From Halobacillus litoralis (lineage in GTDB: Bacteria; Bacillota; Bacilli; Bacillales; Halobacillaceae): a stretch of 64,000 bases of DNA. How positions within the stretch are numbered: position 1 is the stretch's first letter; the number at the start of each line of letters is the position of its first letter. The translations under genes and the position numbers were made by a program. The notes beneath the pieces are model-generated. The model made no database searches and was not told the origin of the DNA. It saw only the letters and a list, made by a program, of their open reading frames with translations. The stretch covers positions 1 to 64,000 of the forward strand of contig NZ_JAIVKN010000002.1 in assembly GCF_020524025.1 (NCBI RefSeq), given 5' to 3'. Shown here piece after piece: positions 46,111-54,207 of this stretch.

Positions 46111-46875
46111 TTTATCCAACCATTCATATAGGTTTCTGCACTTATACGTTGGCTGCTGCTTATAATTTTCAATGCTTTTGAAAGAACTAAGCCCCGTTTC
46201 AACCATAAGTGTGTCGATTCCTGCTTTCATACCAGCCATAATATCTGTGTGATAGTTATCTCCAACCATGAGGACTTCTTTTTCATTTAGTCCCAGTCGT
46301 TTTAACGCACGACTCATAATAAGAGGCTCAGGTTTCCCTACAAACGTGGCTTCAACACCCGTGCTGACAGTTATTACAGAGGTTAACGCCCCATTTCCCG
46401 GAAGTAATCCACGGTCTGTAGGAATAGCAATATCGGCATTTGTACTTATCAGGACCGCTCCATCCCTTACTTCTAAGCAAGCCCTCGCTAATTTTTCATA
46501 ACTGATATTTCGATCTAAACCAATAACTACGAAATCCGCATTTTGTTCAACTAATGATAGGCCTTTCTTTTCTAATGCATCCTTCAAGCCTTCTTCGCCT
46601 ATAACAAAGACTCGCGCTGCTGATTTTTGGCTATCTATGTAATCAGCTGTAGCCATACTGCTCGTATAAATTTGCCTGTCTTGAGCGGAAACGCCAAGAC
46701 TTGTTAATTTCTCAGCAATAGATGACACAGTTTTGGCAGAATTATTGGTTAAGAATAAAAACGGTTTATCTTCACCAATTAAATAATCCACAAAGGCAGC
46801 GGCTCCATCAATACTCTCTTCTCCTTTGTACATCGTCCCATCTAAATCGATCAAATATCCCTGATAATCCTTCAT
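46108..46875 (-). CDS. yutF: NagD-type HAD phosphatase YutF
   Basis: A 255-aa HAD-superfamily phosphatase with a C2 cap. Motif I is GYLIDLDGTMYKG at the N-terminus, motif II FLTNNSAKT, the lysine motif FVGKPEP, and motif IV MVGDNYHTDIMAG. It matches B. subtilis YutF (p-nitrophenyl phosphatase-like, NagD family); the in vivo substrate is unknown. The start MKDYQGYL is chosen by homology and GGGATG upstream. It follows yutE on the same strand, 27 nt apart. Confidence 0.9.
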   Translation of the reverse strand: MKDYQGYLIDLDGTMYKGEESIDGAAAFVDYLIGEDKPFLFLTNNSAKTVSSIAEKLTSLGVSAQDRQIYTSSMATADYIDSQKSAARVFVIGEEGLKDALEKKGLSLVEQNADFVVIGLDRNISYEKLARACLEVRDGAVLISTNADIAIPTDRGLLPGNGALTSVITVSTGVEATFVGKPEPLIMSRALKRLGLNEKEVLMVGDNYHTDIMAGMKAGIDTLMVETGLSSFKSIENYKQQPTYKCRNLYEWLDK

Positions 46876-46902
46876 CTTTTCCACATCCCATCGAAACAGT
46901 TC

Positions 46903-47340
46903 TTATTCTTTTAAAAATGCTGATACAGGACCCAGTTCATGATTTAAGTATTGCCTTATGCGTTCAGGAAACGCTTCTAAGGATGACCAATGCCTGCCCC
47001 ATAAACGTTCCAGGATCTCATGATCGACGTTTGTATACTGCTGAACCACCATTTTACGAAGATGGATAAAAGATTTATAAGCCTCTTGTTCTTTAGAAGG
47101 CAGAACCTTTTCGTCCGTAAGGATATCAATGATATCATCGTAGCTCCCTGGATCTCTCATAATGAAACCATCAATCATCATATTTCCAACGTCAATCATC
47201 GCTTCTATTGTTAGGTGAGTCATTCGCTCAAGCAGCAGTTTTTCAGCAAAACCTTCATATGTATGTTGAAGGAATTCTCTTTGAACATCTTCCATGTAGC
47301 TTAAAATTTCTTCTATTTTCTCCCTGTCTACAAAATACAT
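46903..47340 (-). CDS. yutE: DUF86/HEPN-family protein YutE with degenerate catalytic motif
   Basis: A 145-aa all-helical protein of the DUF86 (HepT-like) family, matching B. subtilis YutE. HepT toxins use an RX4H-type motif followed by Tyr; here the matching segment is RKMVVQQY, with Gln in place of His, so ribonuclease activity is unlikely. No MNT nucleotidyltransferase antitoxin gene is adjacent, again arguing against a toxin-antitoxin pair. CAGGAGG precedes the ATG. It is probably cotranscribed with yutF. Confidence 0.85.
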   Translation of the reverse strand: MYFVDREKIEEILSYMEDVQREFLQHTYEGFAEKLLLERMTHLTIEAMIDVGNMMIDGFIMRDPGSYDDIIDILTDEKVLPSKEQEAYKSFIHLRKMVVQQYTNVDHEILERLWGRHWSSLEAFPERIRQYLNHELGPVSAFLKE

Positions 47341-47561
47341 AGAACGACCTCCTGATATTTCTTTTGAGTGAATAGGGTTATGATATCACAATTGCGTTCA
47401 ATTCAATAATGATGGAGAATATTACCCTTTTTGAATAAGAACGTGTATGAAAGGTTATACTACTCGATGTGGATTTTCGCTGTAACTTGACCGTACAATC
47501 ATACTTCACAAATCAAGAAGATGAAGAGACAGCAGACATTTATAAAGGAGTGGAGGATTTC

Positions 47562-47831
47562 ATGGCTGAAAGGCCGTTACTCGAAGATATCACCCAAAAC
47601 ACAAACACTCGTTTTGTATCTTTCACAGCAGGAAGTCATCGTTTTGAACTGGCTCTGATGAAAGCAGATTACTTTAATAATCAGACAATGGTCATCAACC
47701 TTCTTAAAAACCGTCAAGCCTTATTAGATCTTGAAAATATCAAAAAAGACGGCCATCTAGAGCATATGTTTCAATTGAGTGCAATAGAGGCAGAAGAACT
47801 TCGAAATTATCTCCCCTATCTGCTCTCATAG
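47562..47831 (+). CDS. DUF3055 family protein
   Basis: An 89-aa soluble protein recognised by TNTRFVSFTAGSHRFELAL and the C-terminal LEHMFQLSAIEAEELRNYL, both typical of DUF3055. Function unknown. The ATG at 47562 has GGAGTGGAGG upstream; the frame stays open 31 codons before it but lacks a ribosome site there. A hairpin right after the stop contains the next gene's Shine-Dalgarno. Confidence 0.8.
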   Translation: MAERPLLEDITQNTNTRFVSFTAGSHRFELALMKADYFNNQTMVINLLKNRQALLDLENIKKDGHLEHMFQLSAIEAEELRNYLPYLLS

Positions 47832-47840
47832 AATAAAGAG

Positions 47841-47876
47841 ACCTCCACAGGCAAAACTAAAGCTGAGGAGGTTTTT
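47841..47876 (+). terminator. Terminator-like hairpin containing the next gene's Shine-Dalgarno
   Basis: ACCTCC-A-CAG pairs with CTG-A-GGAGGT and six T follow, as in an intrinsic terminator. The 3' arm GAGGAGGT is also the ribosome-binding site of the gene starting at 47878, so the fold would hide it. Confidence 0.6.
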
Positions 47877-47877
47877 T

Positions 47878-48165
47878 ATGGATAAAAACAAGCGTAAATA
47901 TACTGATTTCGCCAATGTAGAAGCACAACGGAATTATCTTGTGCCTGAACAACTTCCCGAGGGACCCTACGGGGCTCCAAGAAATAAATATGAGCCTGTT
48001 TCCAATGAAAAGAGTGCTCCATGGACAGATAAACAAAGGTATTACAGCGCATTCAACTATGAAAATAAATCGTTACACCAGGATCTTCAAAGGCAGGAAG
48101 ATGGTGCTCATCCTATTCATGATGAGAAGAATGCTGATTTAAAGCCATCTGAAGAAGAATATTAA
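47878..48165 (+). CDS. Small hydrophilic protein of unknown function
   Basis: A 95-aa polar, probably extended protein rich in Asn, Tyr, Glu and Lys, with PEGPYGAPRNKYEPV and APWTDKQRYYSAFNYE segments. No signal, helix or cysteine is present. Related short proteins in Bacillaceae are labelled 'cytosolic protein' only. A strong GAGGAGG ribosome site sits inside the preceding hairpin. It is convergent with yutD and ends at a shared terminator. Confidence 0.72.
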   Translation: MDKNKRKYTDFANVEAQRNYLVPEQLPEGPYGAPRNKYEPVSNEKSAPWTDKQRYYSAFNYENKSLHQDLQRQEDGAHPIHDEKNADLKPSEEEY

Positions 48166-48177
48166 AAAAGATAAATA

Positions 48178-48213
48178 AAACCGACGTGCTGAAATGACTG
48201 CACGTCGGTTTTA
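48178..48213. terminator. Bidirectional terminator at yutD 3' end
   Basis: ACCGACGTGC, 9-nt loop, GCACGTCGGT flanked by AAAA and TTTTATT. Confidence 0.88.
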
Positions 48214-48486
48214 TTGACGAACCCTTTTTAATACAAAATAAGAACAACCAAAGTTACAGTACTCGTATAAGTAGTCCTCTAAAGTACTGATCTTTGTATC
48301 AAAGGTGGCCTTAGAATTTTGATCATCATAAAACCCCTTTAATCGAAGCTGGCCGTATCCCCAATCACCTACAATAAAATCGTATTTATTAAGTATATCA
48401 CTGAAACGATTTTCCACCTCTTCGTGCTGAAAACCTTCCTGATAATCCTCCAAGATGTCGTACGTTTTACCTAAAAATTCGACCAT
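48211..48486 (-). CDS. yutD: DUF1027 protein YutD
   Basis: A 91-aa protein with FIVGDWGYGQLRLKGFY near residue 44 and a closing YLYEYCNFGCSYFVLKRV, the hallmarks of YutD (DUF1027). Function unknown. The ATG at 48486 lies eight nt after AGAGG; a GTG three codons earlier overlaps the ribosome site. It is divergent from yutC. Confidence 0.87.
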   Translation of the reverse strand: MVEFLGKTYDILEDYQEGFQHEEVENRFSDILNKYDFIVGDWGYGQLRLKGFYDDQNSKATFDTKISTLEDYLYEYCNFGCSYFVLKRVRQ

Positions 48487-48615
48487 ATTTATCACCTCTA
48501 TCCTCTTATCAGTGTATCACATTTCAATAGATGGAAGAAAACGCAACTTCATGAAAGGTATGATTCTTTTATAAATGTTCAATCTAAACATAATAAAAGA
48601 TCTTAAGGAGGATGC

Positions 48616-49248
48616 ATGTTGAAAAAGATTATCAAACGCACATTGCTTGTGGCTTCGTTGACACTACTTGTAACAGGATGTCAGGAATCGAAAGAGGAAC
48701 ACGCAAAAAACATGATGGATGGAGATACGTTAAGCGGCAATGCCATGGATGGGTATAACACGGAACCTAAAGATGGACAGGTGGGCTATGTTCGTTTTAA
48801 TAAAGATCAGTTAGACGAGAATGCAGAAAGAAAGAGAGAAATTAAAGTAAACCGTGAACAAATGGCCGATATGATTTCCAGAATGATTTTACGCTACGAA
48901 AATTTTGATGATGTTGCAACTGTTGTGACAGATAATGAAGTTCTTGTTGCTTATAAGAGAGCCGATGACACAGATCGCGACCTGGCTGCTGATATGGTAC
49001 AAAAAACAGCGTATTCACTCGTTCCAAGTTTTTATCATGTATATGTGTCTGATAACCCGGCTTCTTTTGGTGATGTTCAAAGCTTAAGTAATTCAACAGT
49101 ATATGACGAAGGTTACAACGAAACGATCAACAGCATTATTAAGAAGATGAAAAAATCCCCTCAAGGAAAAGTGGATGAAACAAATCCTAAACAGCCAAAT
49201 GTCGGTCCTAACACGAACACAGAGGCAGAAACAGGGATGGAAAACTGA
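48616..49248 (+). CDS. yutC: YhcN/YlaJ-family sporulation lipoprotein YutC
   Basis: A 210-aa lipoprotein: signal peptide and lipobox LVTGC (Cys 22), then a YhcN/YlaJ domain (MADMISRMILRYENFDDVATVVTD split across the middle, AYKRADDTDRDLAADMVQKT) and a polar tail. Family members are made in the forespore and some support germination. It matches YutC. AAGGAGG precedes the ATG. In B. subtilis lipA (yutB) follows; here lytH follows directly. Confidence 0.87.
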   Translation: MLKKIIKRTLLVASLTLLVTGCQESKEEHAKNMMDGDTLSGNAMDGYNTEPKDGQVGYVRFNKDQLDENAERKREIKVNREQMADMISRMILRYENFDDVATVVTDNEVLVAYKRADDTDRDLAADMVQKTAYSLVPSFYHVYVSDNPASFGDVQSLSNSTVYDEGYNETINSIIKKMKKSPQGKVDETNPKQPNVGPNTNTEAETGMEN

Positions 49249-49333
49249 CCAAGTATTCTAGCCCATTTTTTCCACTTATAACAATGAACCAGCTGTCCCA
49301 TGCTATAAGTATCAAAACATTGTAGGTGAGGAT

Positions 49334-50269
49334 ATGAATTATTTACGTTTTATTGTTATAGGACTGTTTCTTTCTTCATTTTTTTGCGCCACCCCTATCT
49401 ATGCAGATGAAGAAAGTGACTCAAGAATGGCTCTTTATAAAAAAACATCAGCGGTTACCGATATTCCATGGGAGTATTTAGCGGCCATTGACCAATACGA
49501 ACGTCAAGTTCATGACGATCCTAAGGAAGGACGGGTTACAGCCATTGAAGTAGACCCCATGTTCTGGAAGGGGTCAGACAGTCAACTGCCTGACGTTCTC
49601 TTCCCTGACGGATGGGGGGAAGATGGTAATGGTGACAATAAAGTGCAGATTAACAACGATGAAGATGTACTATGGTCAATCGGCAGCTACATCAAAACCT
49701 ATGGCACAACGAAAGAAGATATTAAAATTGCTTTATGGAACTACTACAAGAGAGATTTAACTGTCCAGACGATTATGAATACAGCAAGGGTATTTCGCAA
49801 ATTTCAAACGGTCCAATTAACCAACAGAGATTTCCCTCTTCCTACCCATGCCAATTACAGCTATAGAAGCACCTGGGGAGATGCACGAGGATTTGGAGGA
49901 AGAAGAATTCATGAAGGCACTGATATATTTGCCAATTATGGTGTGCCGGTAAAATCAACGACATATGGAGTAGTGGAAATGAAAGGCTGGAATACTTTTG
50001 GAGGCTGGAGAATCGGCATAAGAGATATTTACAATATTTATCATTACTATGCCCATCTCCAAAATTTCTCAGAAGATATTAAAGTGGGAGATATCGTCCA
50101 ACCCGGTGATGTTATAGGGGCTGTAGGAGCTTCTGGCTATGGACCTCCAGGAACGTCTGGGAAGTTTCCTCCTCATCTGCATTACGGGATGTATCAAGAC
50201 AATGGAAAGAATGAATGGTCATTTGATCCAACTCCATTTTTAAGAAAATGGGAGCGTATGGCTGAATAA
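49334..50269 (+). CDS. lytH: M23 peptidase LytH (YunA)
   Basis: A 311-aa exported zinc peptidase. A signal peptide (about residues 1-24) is followed by a helical domain (YLAAIDQYERQVHDDPKEGR) and a C-terminal LytM/M23 domain: first zinc ligands in RIHEGTDIFA near residue 191, catalytic YAHL, and PPHLHYGM near residue 281. It matches B. subtilis LytH, an L-alanyl-D-glutamate peptidase trimming spore cortex stem peptides to L-Ala. A GTGAGGAT ribosome site and a terminator frame it. Confidence 0.9.
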   Translation: MNYLRFIVIGLFLSSFFCATPIYADEESDSRMALYKKTSAVTDIPWEYLAAIDQYERQVHDDPKEGRVTAIEVDPMFWKGSDSQLPDVLFPDGWGEDGNGDNKVQINNDEDVLWSIGSYIKTYGTTKEDIKIALWNYYKRDLTVQTIMNTARVFRKFQTVQLTNRDFPLPTHANYSYRSTWGDARGFGGRRIHEGTDIFANYGVPVKSTTYGVVEMKGWNTFGGWRIGIRDIYNIYHYYAHLQNFSEDIKVGDIVQPGDVIGAVGASGYGPPGTSGKFPPHLHYGMYQDNGKNEWSFDPTPFLRKWERMAE

Positions 50270-50271
50270 AC

Positions 50272-50303
50272 AAAGCGTCGCACAGTGATGTGCGACGCTT
50301 TAA
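50272..50303. terminator. Terminator between lytH and the transporter pair
   Basis: AAAGCGTCGCAC, 5-nt loop and complement; symmetrical enough to serve both convergent units. Confidence 0.87.
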
Positions 50304-50311
50304 ATTAGAGG

Positions 50312-50410
50312 TTATTTTGATTTCTTGACTGCGTTTGTGATACTCGCAGCCAGCCCTCCCCATATAACAATCATTCCAATTACCATCATTGTAATTGCAC
50401 TAGCTGTCAT
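50312..50410 (-). CDS. MetS-like small subunit of the NSS transporter (32 aa)
   Basis: A 32-aa single-span protein: MTASAITMMVIGMIVIWGG followed by LAASITNAVKKSK. It starts one base after the stop codon of the NSS transporter and has GGAGGTCAG upstream, inside that gene. The pattern (short polar start, a helix with Trp-Gly-Gly, basic end) fits the MetS family, small partners needed by NSS methionine/alanine carriers such as MetP. Such genes are often missed because of size. Translation is probably coupled to the transporter. Confidence 0.8.
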   Translation of the reverse strand: MTASAITMMVIGMIVIWGGLAASITNAVKKSK

Positions 50411-50411
50411 G

Positions 50412-51938
50412 TCAGCTGACCTCCTTCTTCTCTTCGTTAAAGGCTTTGGAATCCCAGCGTTTTAATGTCATCAAAAAGCCCATAACAATAGCAAATGCAG
50501 CTACAAACCAACCGCCGAATAAAATGAAGCCGTCGGCATAACCTTCATAGTTCCCTGTAGCGGTATCGAATTCTTTAAGAAGGTTTTTCTTGAATAGATC
50601 AACCATCATATAACCAAGAACAACAGGTGTCACCACACCTAAACAAATCTTCCACCATCCACCCAGACGAATATCAGAGATCCCATTGGCATGAGATTGA
50701 AAGTCGTTAAGATTACGTAAGAACCAGGCAATGACAACAACTTCAACTAAGCCTACAAAAGCTACGCCAAACTGGTTGATAAAGTAGTCTGCTGCATCCA
50801 GGAAGAACAAACCACCCTGTGTTGCAAACAAAAGGGAAATGACTGCAGCTAATCCCCCGCCAATTCCAACAGCCTTATTTCTTGATATTCCGAATTTCTC
50901 ACTTATTCCAGCTACATAGGTTTCTGATATGGAAATTAAAGAGGATAATCCTGCAAGCACCAGAGACAAGAAGAATAAGAATCCAAACAGACCATTCAAA
51001 GCTGGAAACTCATTAATAATCTGCGGGAATACAACAAAAGCCAGACCCACTCCCCCGCTTACAACTTCTTCTACTGGTACATTACTTTGGGATGCCATGA
51101 AGCCAAGGGCACCAAAAACTCCGATACCAGCTAAAAGTTCAAAGCCTGAATTACTAAAACCAGCGATAAAGGCATTGTTCGTAATGTCCGATTTCTTCGG
51201 TAAATAGCTAGAATAAGTAATCATAATGGCAAAAGCTATAGATAAACTGAAGAAAATCTGACCATAAGCGGCTACCCATACAGAACTATCTGTGATAGCT
51301 GAGAAATCAGGTTCGAAAAAGGTTTGCAGACCTTCGGCTGCCCCAGGCAGAGTAATTGCTCTAATTACGATAATCATGAAAAGAACAACAAGGGTCGGAA
51401 TGAATATTTTGTTTGCTACTTCAATTCCTTTTTTAACCCCTTTAAAAAGGACGCCGAGTGTAATTAACCAAACAAGGATTAACGGGATAAGAACACCAGG
51501 TACAAGGCTTCCTGTCTGACCAGGATCAACAGATAATTTCAGATATTCGCTAAATAGAAAGCCTTCTGTATCGTCCCCCCATGAGAGGTTAAACGCAAAG
51601 ACGCTGTAAGACATCGCCCAACCGATAATGACAGCATAATAGGTGGATATAACGAATGATACTAATACAGCCCACCATCCAAGCCATTCTGTTTTTCTAT
51701 TCATTCTAAAGAAAGACAGCGGTGCTGATCCTCTATATTTATGACCGATGGTGAATTCCATAACTAAAAGGGGAATACCTGCAGTTAATAAAGCAAATAG
51801 ATAAGGAATAAAAAATGCTCCGCCCCCATTTTCATAAGCTACGGCAGGAAAACGCCATATGTTCCCTAATCCAATTGCAGAACCAACGGCAGCTAAAATA
51901 AATCCTGCGCGCGTCCCCCATTGTGCACGATTTTCCAT
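50412..51938 (-). CDS. Neurotransmitter:sodium symporter family amino acid transporter
   Basis: A 508-aa Na+-coupled carrier with about twelve membrane segments and the NSS TM1 signature GSAIGLGNIWRFPAVAYENG near residue 20, which holds Na+ and substrate. The start MENRAQWGTR follows GGGAGG and matches family N-termini. The tiny MetS-like gene next to it points to methionine and/or alanine as substrate, by analogy with MetPS. A near-perfect promoter lies upstream. Confidence 0.92.
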   Translation of the reverse strand: MENRAQWGTRAGFILAAVGSAIGLGNIWRFPAVAYENGGGAFFIPYLFALLTAGIPLLVMEFTIGHKYRGSAPLSFFRMNRKTEWLGWWAVLVSFVISTYYAVIIGWAMSYSVFAFNLSWGDDTEGFLFSEYLKLSVDPGQTGSLVPGVLIPLILVWLITLGVLFKGVKKGIEVANKIFIPTLVVLFMIIVIRAITLPGAAEGLQTFFEPDFSAITDSSVWVAAYGQIFFSLSIAFAIMITYSSYLPKKSDITNNAFIAGFSNSGFELLAGIGVFGALGFMASQSNVPVEEVVSGGVGLAFVVFPQIINEFPALNGLFGFLFFLSLVLAGLSSLISISETYVAGISEKFGISRNKAVGIGGGLAAVISLLFATQGGLFFLDAADYFINQFGVAFVGLVEVVVIAWFLRNLNDFQSHANGISDIRLGGWWKICLGVVTPVVLGYMMVDLFKKNLLKEFDTATGNYEGYADGFILFGGWFVAAFAIVMGFLMTLKRWDSKAFNEEKKEVS

Positions 51939-52020
51939 GTGAAAGACCTCCCTGATTGTGAAGCTCAAGACCTGAATCAACCAAGAGCTTCTTTTTTATT
52001 TTTCTGATTATTCTGTTTAA

Positions 52021-52049
52021 ATTATAACCATCAGGGTACAGGTTGTCAA
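52021..52049 (-). promoter_or_regulatory. NSS transporter promoter
   Basis: Perfect consensus on the minus strand: -35 TTGACA (52044-52049), 17-nt spacer, -10 TATAAT (52021-52026), about 80 nt before the start. Confidence 0.88.
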
Positions 52050-52233
52050 AATAATTTTAAAATTTTCAGAAAATGGCAATTTATTATGAAACTATTATTA
52101 AAATCTCTGCTATTCTAATGTTTCATAACTACATGGTCGCTGTCTTCCTCTTTTTTTGTCCGGTTTCTCACTAATTAAGGGTAGGATGATCGGGAATTTC
52201 ACATAGGTACGATTAACGTGTACAAAAATCTAT

Positions 52234-52269
52234 AAAAAAGGACAGAGGCTTCATTCACCTCTGTCCTGA
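52234..52269 (-). terminator. Terminator of the NhaC-family gene
   Basis: AGGACAGAGG, 9-nt loop, CCTCTGTCCT followed by six T on the minus strand. Confidence 0.87.
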
Positions 52270-52273
52270 AAAG

Positions 52274-53827
52274 TTATGCAGATGTCTGCGGATTTAACTT
52301 ATGAATAATGAGTGCTATTCCAAACACAATTCCTAAAGTAATCAGTAATGGGATCCATACCTGCCCTGTAAGCCCCAGAATAATATAGCCAATGGAAGCC
52401 GCTACAGCAGCAATAACAGCGTATGGAAGCTGTGTGAGTACGTGATCAATATGATTAGACCCAGCACCCGTGGAAGATAAGATTGTTGTATCAGATATTG
52501 GTGAACAGTGATCACCAAAAACAGAACCAGCCAATACAGCTGATAAGGCAGGCAAAATCAAAGCAGGGTCGGTAACAGCGGCAATTTCACCAGCTATTGG
52601 AAGCATGATGCCGAATGTACCCCATGAAGTACCTGTAGATAGAGCCATAAAACCTGATAGTATGAAAATAATAAATGGCAGATAAGCAATGTTGATATCT
52701 GCTTGTTTGAACTGTTGGGCTAAATACTCACCTGTTTGCAATTGACCAATAATATCGCCGATTATCCAAGCAAATATTAAGATATAGATTGCTGGAAGCA
52801 TGGCTTTCATTCCTTCAAGGAATACATGAGCAATCCCGGATTTTGGCTGTGGCTGTCCTATATAAGAGAATAAAGCTACGATAACAGCTGCCAGTCCACC
52901 TATAAATAGAGAAATATTCACGTTTGTATTGGCGAATACAGATAGGATATCCGGGCTGCCTTCTGAGTTCTGAATTCCTGTAATGACCATCATGGCTACT
53001 GTACCAACAATTAAGGATACAATAGGCAGGACTAAATGAGAGATCTTCCCATTGTCATGTTTCTTAAATTCATCATTCAGGTCTCCAGGGACGTCACCTT
53101 TTTCAGGGTTTGTTAGTTCACCGGTAGTTAATGCACGTTGTTCATGCTTTTTCATTGGACCGATGTCTAACCTGAAATAAATGGTCAGAAAGACAAGAAG
53201 TAAGGCAGCAAATACATACAAATTCGCCGGGATCATTAGGACAAATGCTTCAAATGCTTGAAAATCGGTTATTTCATTTGCAGCAAGAATACTGCCGATG
53301 GTACCAATAATATAAGCTCCCCAGCTTGAAATTGGTGATATAACCGTAATCGGAGCCGATGTAGAATCGATATAGTATGCCAGTTTAGCCCTGGAAACTT
53401 TGTATCGATCGGTGACCGGTCTTGCTACCTGTCCTACAGCCAAAGCATTGAAATAATCATCAATAAAGATAACAATACCTAAAAGAGAAGGCACAAGTTT
53501 TGCTCCTCTTCTGCTGCCAATGCGCTCTACGGCCCATTTACCAAATGCACGGCTGCCACCGGATGCGGTCATGAAGGCAGTTGTTACACCCAATAAGAAT
53601 AGAAAAGAAAGAAGATAAATACTTCCTGTATTTAATGAACCGTCACTGTAAAATATGCCTGCGAAGATGGACCAGATCAGCGACAGTCCGGCGCCGATAT
53701 CCATTTGTGTGAGCATAAACGCTCCGACGATGATTCCTATCCCCAGGGATAAGATAACTTTCCTTGTAAGCAGAACAAGGACTAGCATTAATACTGCTGG
53801 AATTAAAGAAAAGATGGTTCCTTCCAT
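52274..53827 (-). CDS. NhaC-family transporter, probable lysine carrier (LysW type)
   Basis: A 517-aa membrane protein with about twelve helices of the NhaC Na+/H+ antiporter superfamily; IFIDDYFNALAVGQVARPVTD split around residue 155 and LSTGTSWGTFGIMLP near residue 390 are characteristic. The leader carries a lysine riboswitch, so transport of lysine rather than Na+/H+ exchange is the better inference; riboswitch-linked NhaC members have been called LysW. The start MEGTIFSLIPAV follows GGAGGGG; the longer upstream frame runs through the riboswitch and is not coding. Confidence 0.88.
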   Translation of the reverse strand: MEGTIFSLIPAVLMLVLVLLTRKVILSLGIGIIVGAFMLTQMDIGAGLSLIWSIFAGIFYSDGSLNTGSIYLLSFLFLLGVTTAFMTASGGSRAFGKWAVERIGSRRGAKLVPSLLGIVIFIDDYFNALAVGQVARPVTDRYKVSRAKLAYYIDSTSAPITVISPISSWGAYIIGTIGSILAANEITDFQAFEAFVLMIPANLYVFAALLLVFLTIYFRLDIGPMKKHEQRALTTGELTNPEKGDVPGDLNDEFKKHDNGKISHLVLPIVSLIVGTVAMMVITGIQNSEGSPDILSVFANTNVNISLFIGGLAAVIVALFSYIGQPQPKSGIAHVFLEGMKAMLPAIYILIFAWIIGDIIGQLQTGEYLAQQFKQADINIAYLPFIIFILSGFMALSTGTSWGTFGIMLPIAGEIAAVTDPALILPALSAVLAGSVFGDHCSPISDTTILSSTGAGSNHIDHVLTQLPYAVIAAVAASIGYIILGLTGQVWIPLLITLGIVFGIALIIHKLNPQTSA

Positions 53828-53899
53828 GTGTTTCCCCTCCGTAAATCTTGATGTAGCGGGATTCGGAAGGCTACTGCGGATTAAAATTGAGGAATAAAA

Positions 53900-53933
53900 A
53901 AAGACAATGATAGAAAATAACCTACCATTGCCT
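53900..53933 (-). terminator. Lysine riboswitch terminator
   Basis: GGCAATGGTAG pairs with CTATCATTGTC on the minus strand, followed by seven T. It sits between aptamer and start codon. Confidence 0.87.
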
Positions 53934-53962
53934 TTTGTGGCAATTTGATTATCCTCCATTTC

Positions 53963-54147
53963 GATCAGTAGCGCCCCATGCACCCAAAAGCATGCATGAC
54001 AGTGTATCTCTTATTTAGATATACACCAGCGTTTCATAACTTGACTCGTTAATCTACACTTCGGCAGACAACCCCTTTCATCAATGATCTTTGCTTGTCA
54101 CACTCCCATTGACTACTGATGGTGCCTGCACCTCTACCTCACCGATC
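53963..54147 (-). promoter_or_regulatory. Lysine riboswitch (L-box)
   Basis: The minus strand shows the L-box landmarks in order: P1 GATCGGT, GAGGTAGAGGTGC, AGTAGTCAATGGGAGTG, GAAAGGGGTTGTCTGCCGAAG, GCTGG, TACACTGTCATGCATG, and closing GGGCGCTACTGATC, with P1 pairing GATCGGT/ACTGATC. Lysine binding favours termination, repressing the downstream carrier. Confidence 0.94.
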
Positions 54148-54178
54148 TGATAAGGTCACGCATATTCAATTCTTAGCT

Positions 54179-54207
54179 ATTCTATCAGGGTAAGACATTT
54201 ATTGCAA
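54179..54207 (-). promoter_or_regulatory. Promoter of the lysine riboswitch transcript
   Basis: Minus-strand -35 TTGCAA (54202-54207), exact 17-nt spacer, -10 TAGAAT (54179-54184). The -35 lies inside the last codons of yunB. Confidence 0.65.

Noticed and set aside
46903-47340. HepT toxin of a HEPN-MNT toxin-antitoxin pair
   Set aside because: Catalytic His is absent and no MNT gene is adjacent; the gene belongs to the conserved yut block.
48560-48615. Sigma-G promoter for yutC
   Set aside because: A CATAATA -10-like sequence is present, but no matching -35 at 17-18 nt was found.
52274-53827. Plain Na+/H+ antiporter call for the NhaC-family gene
   Set aside because: The intact lysine riboswitch makes a lysine-related role more likely; ion exchange was kept only as the family background.
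53828-53983. N-terminal extension of the NhaC-family protein
   Set aside because: The frame is open by chance through the lysine riboswitch terminator; the ATG at 53827 has the ribosome site and the family start.
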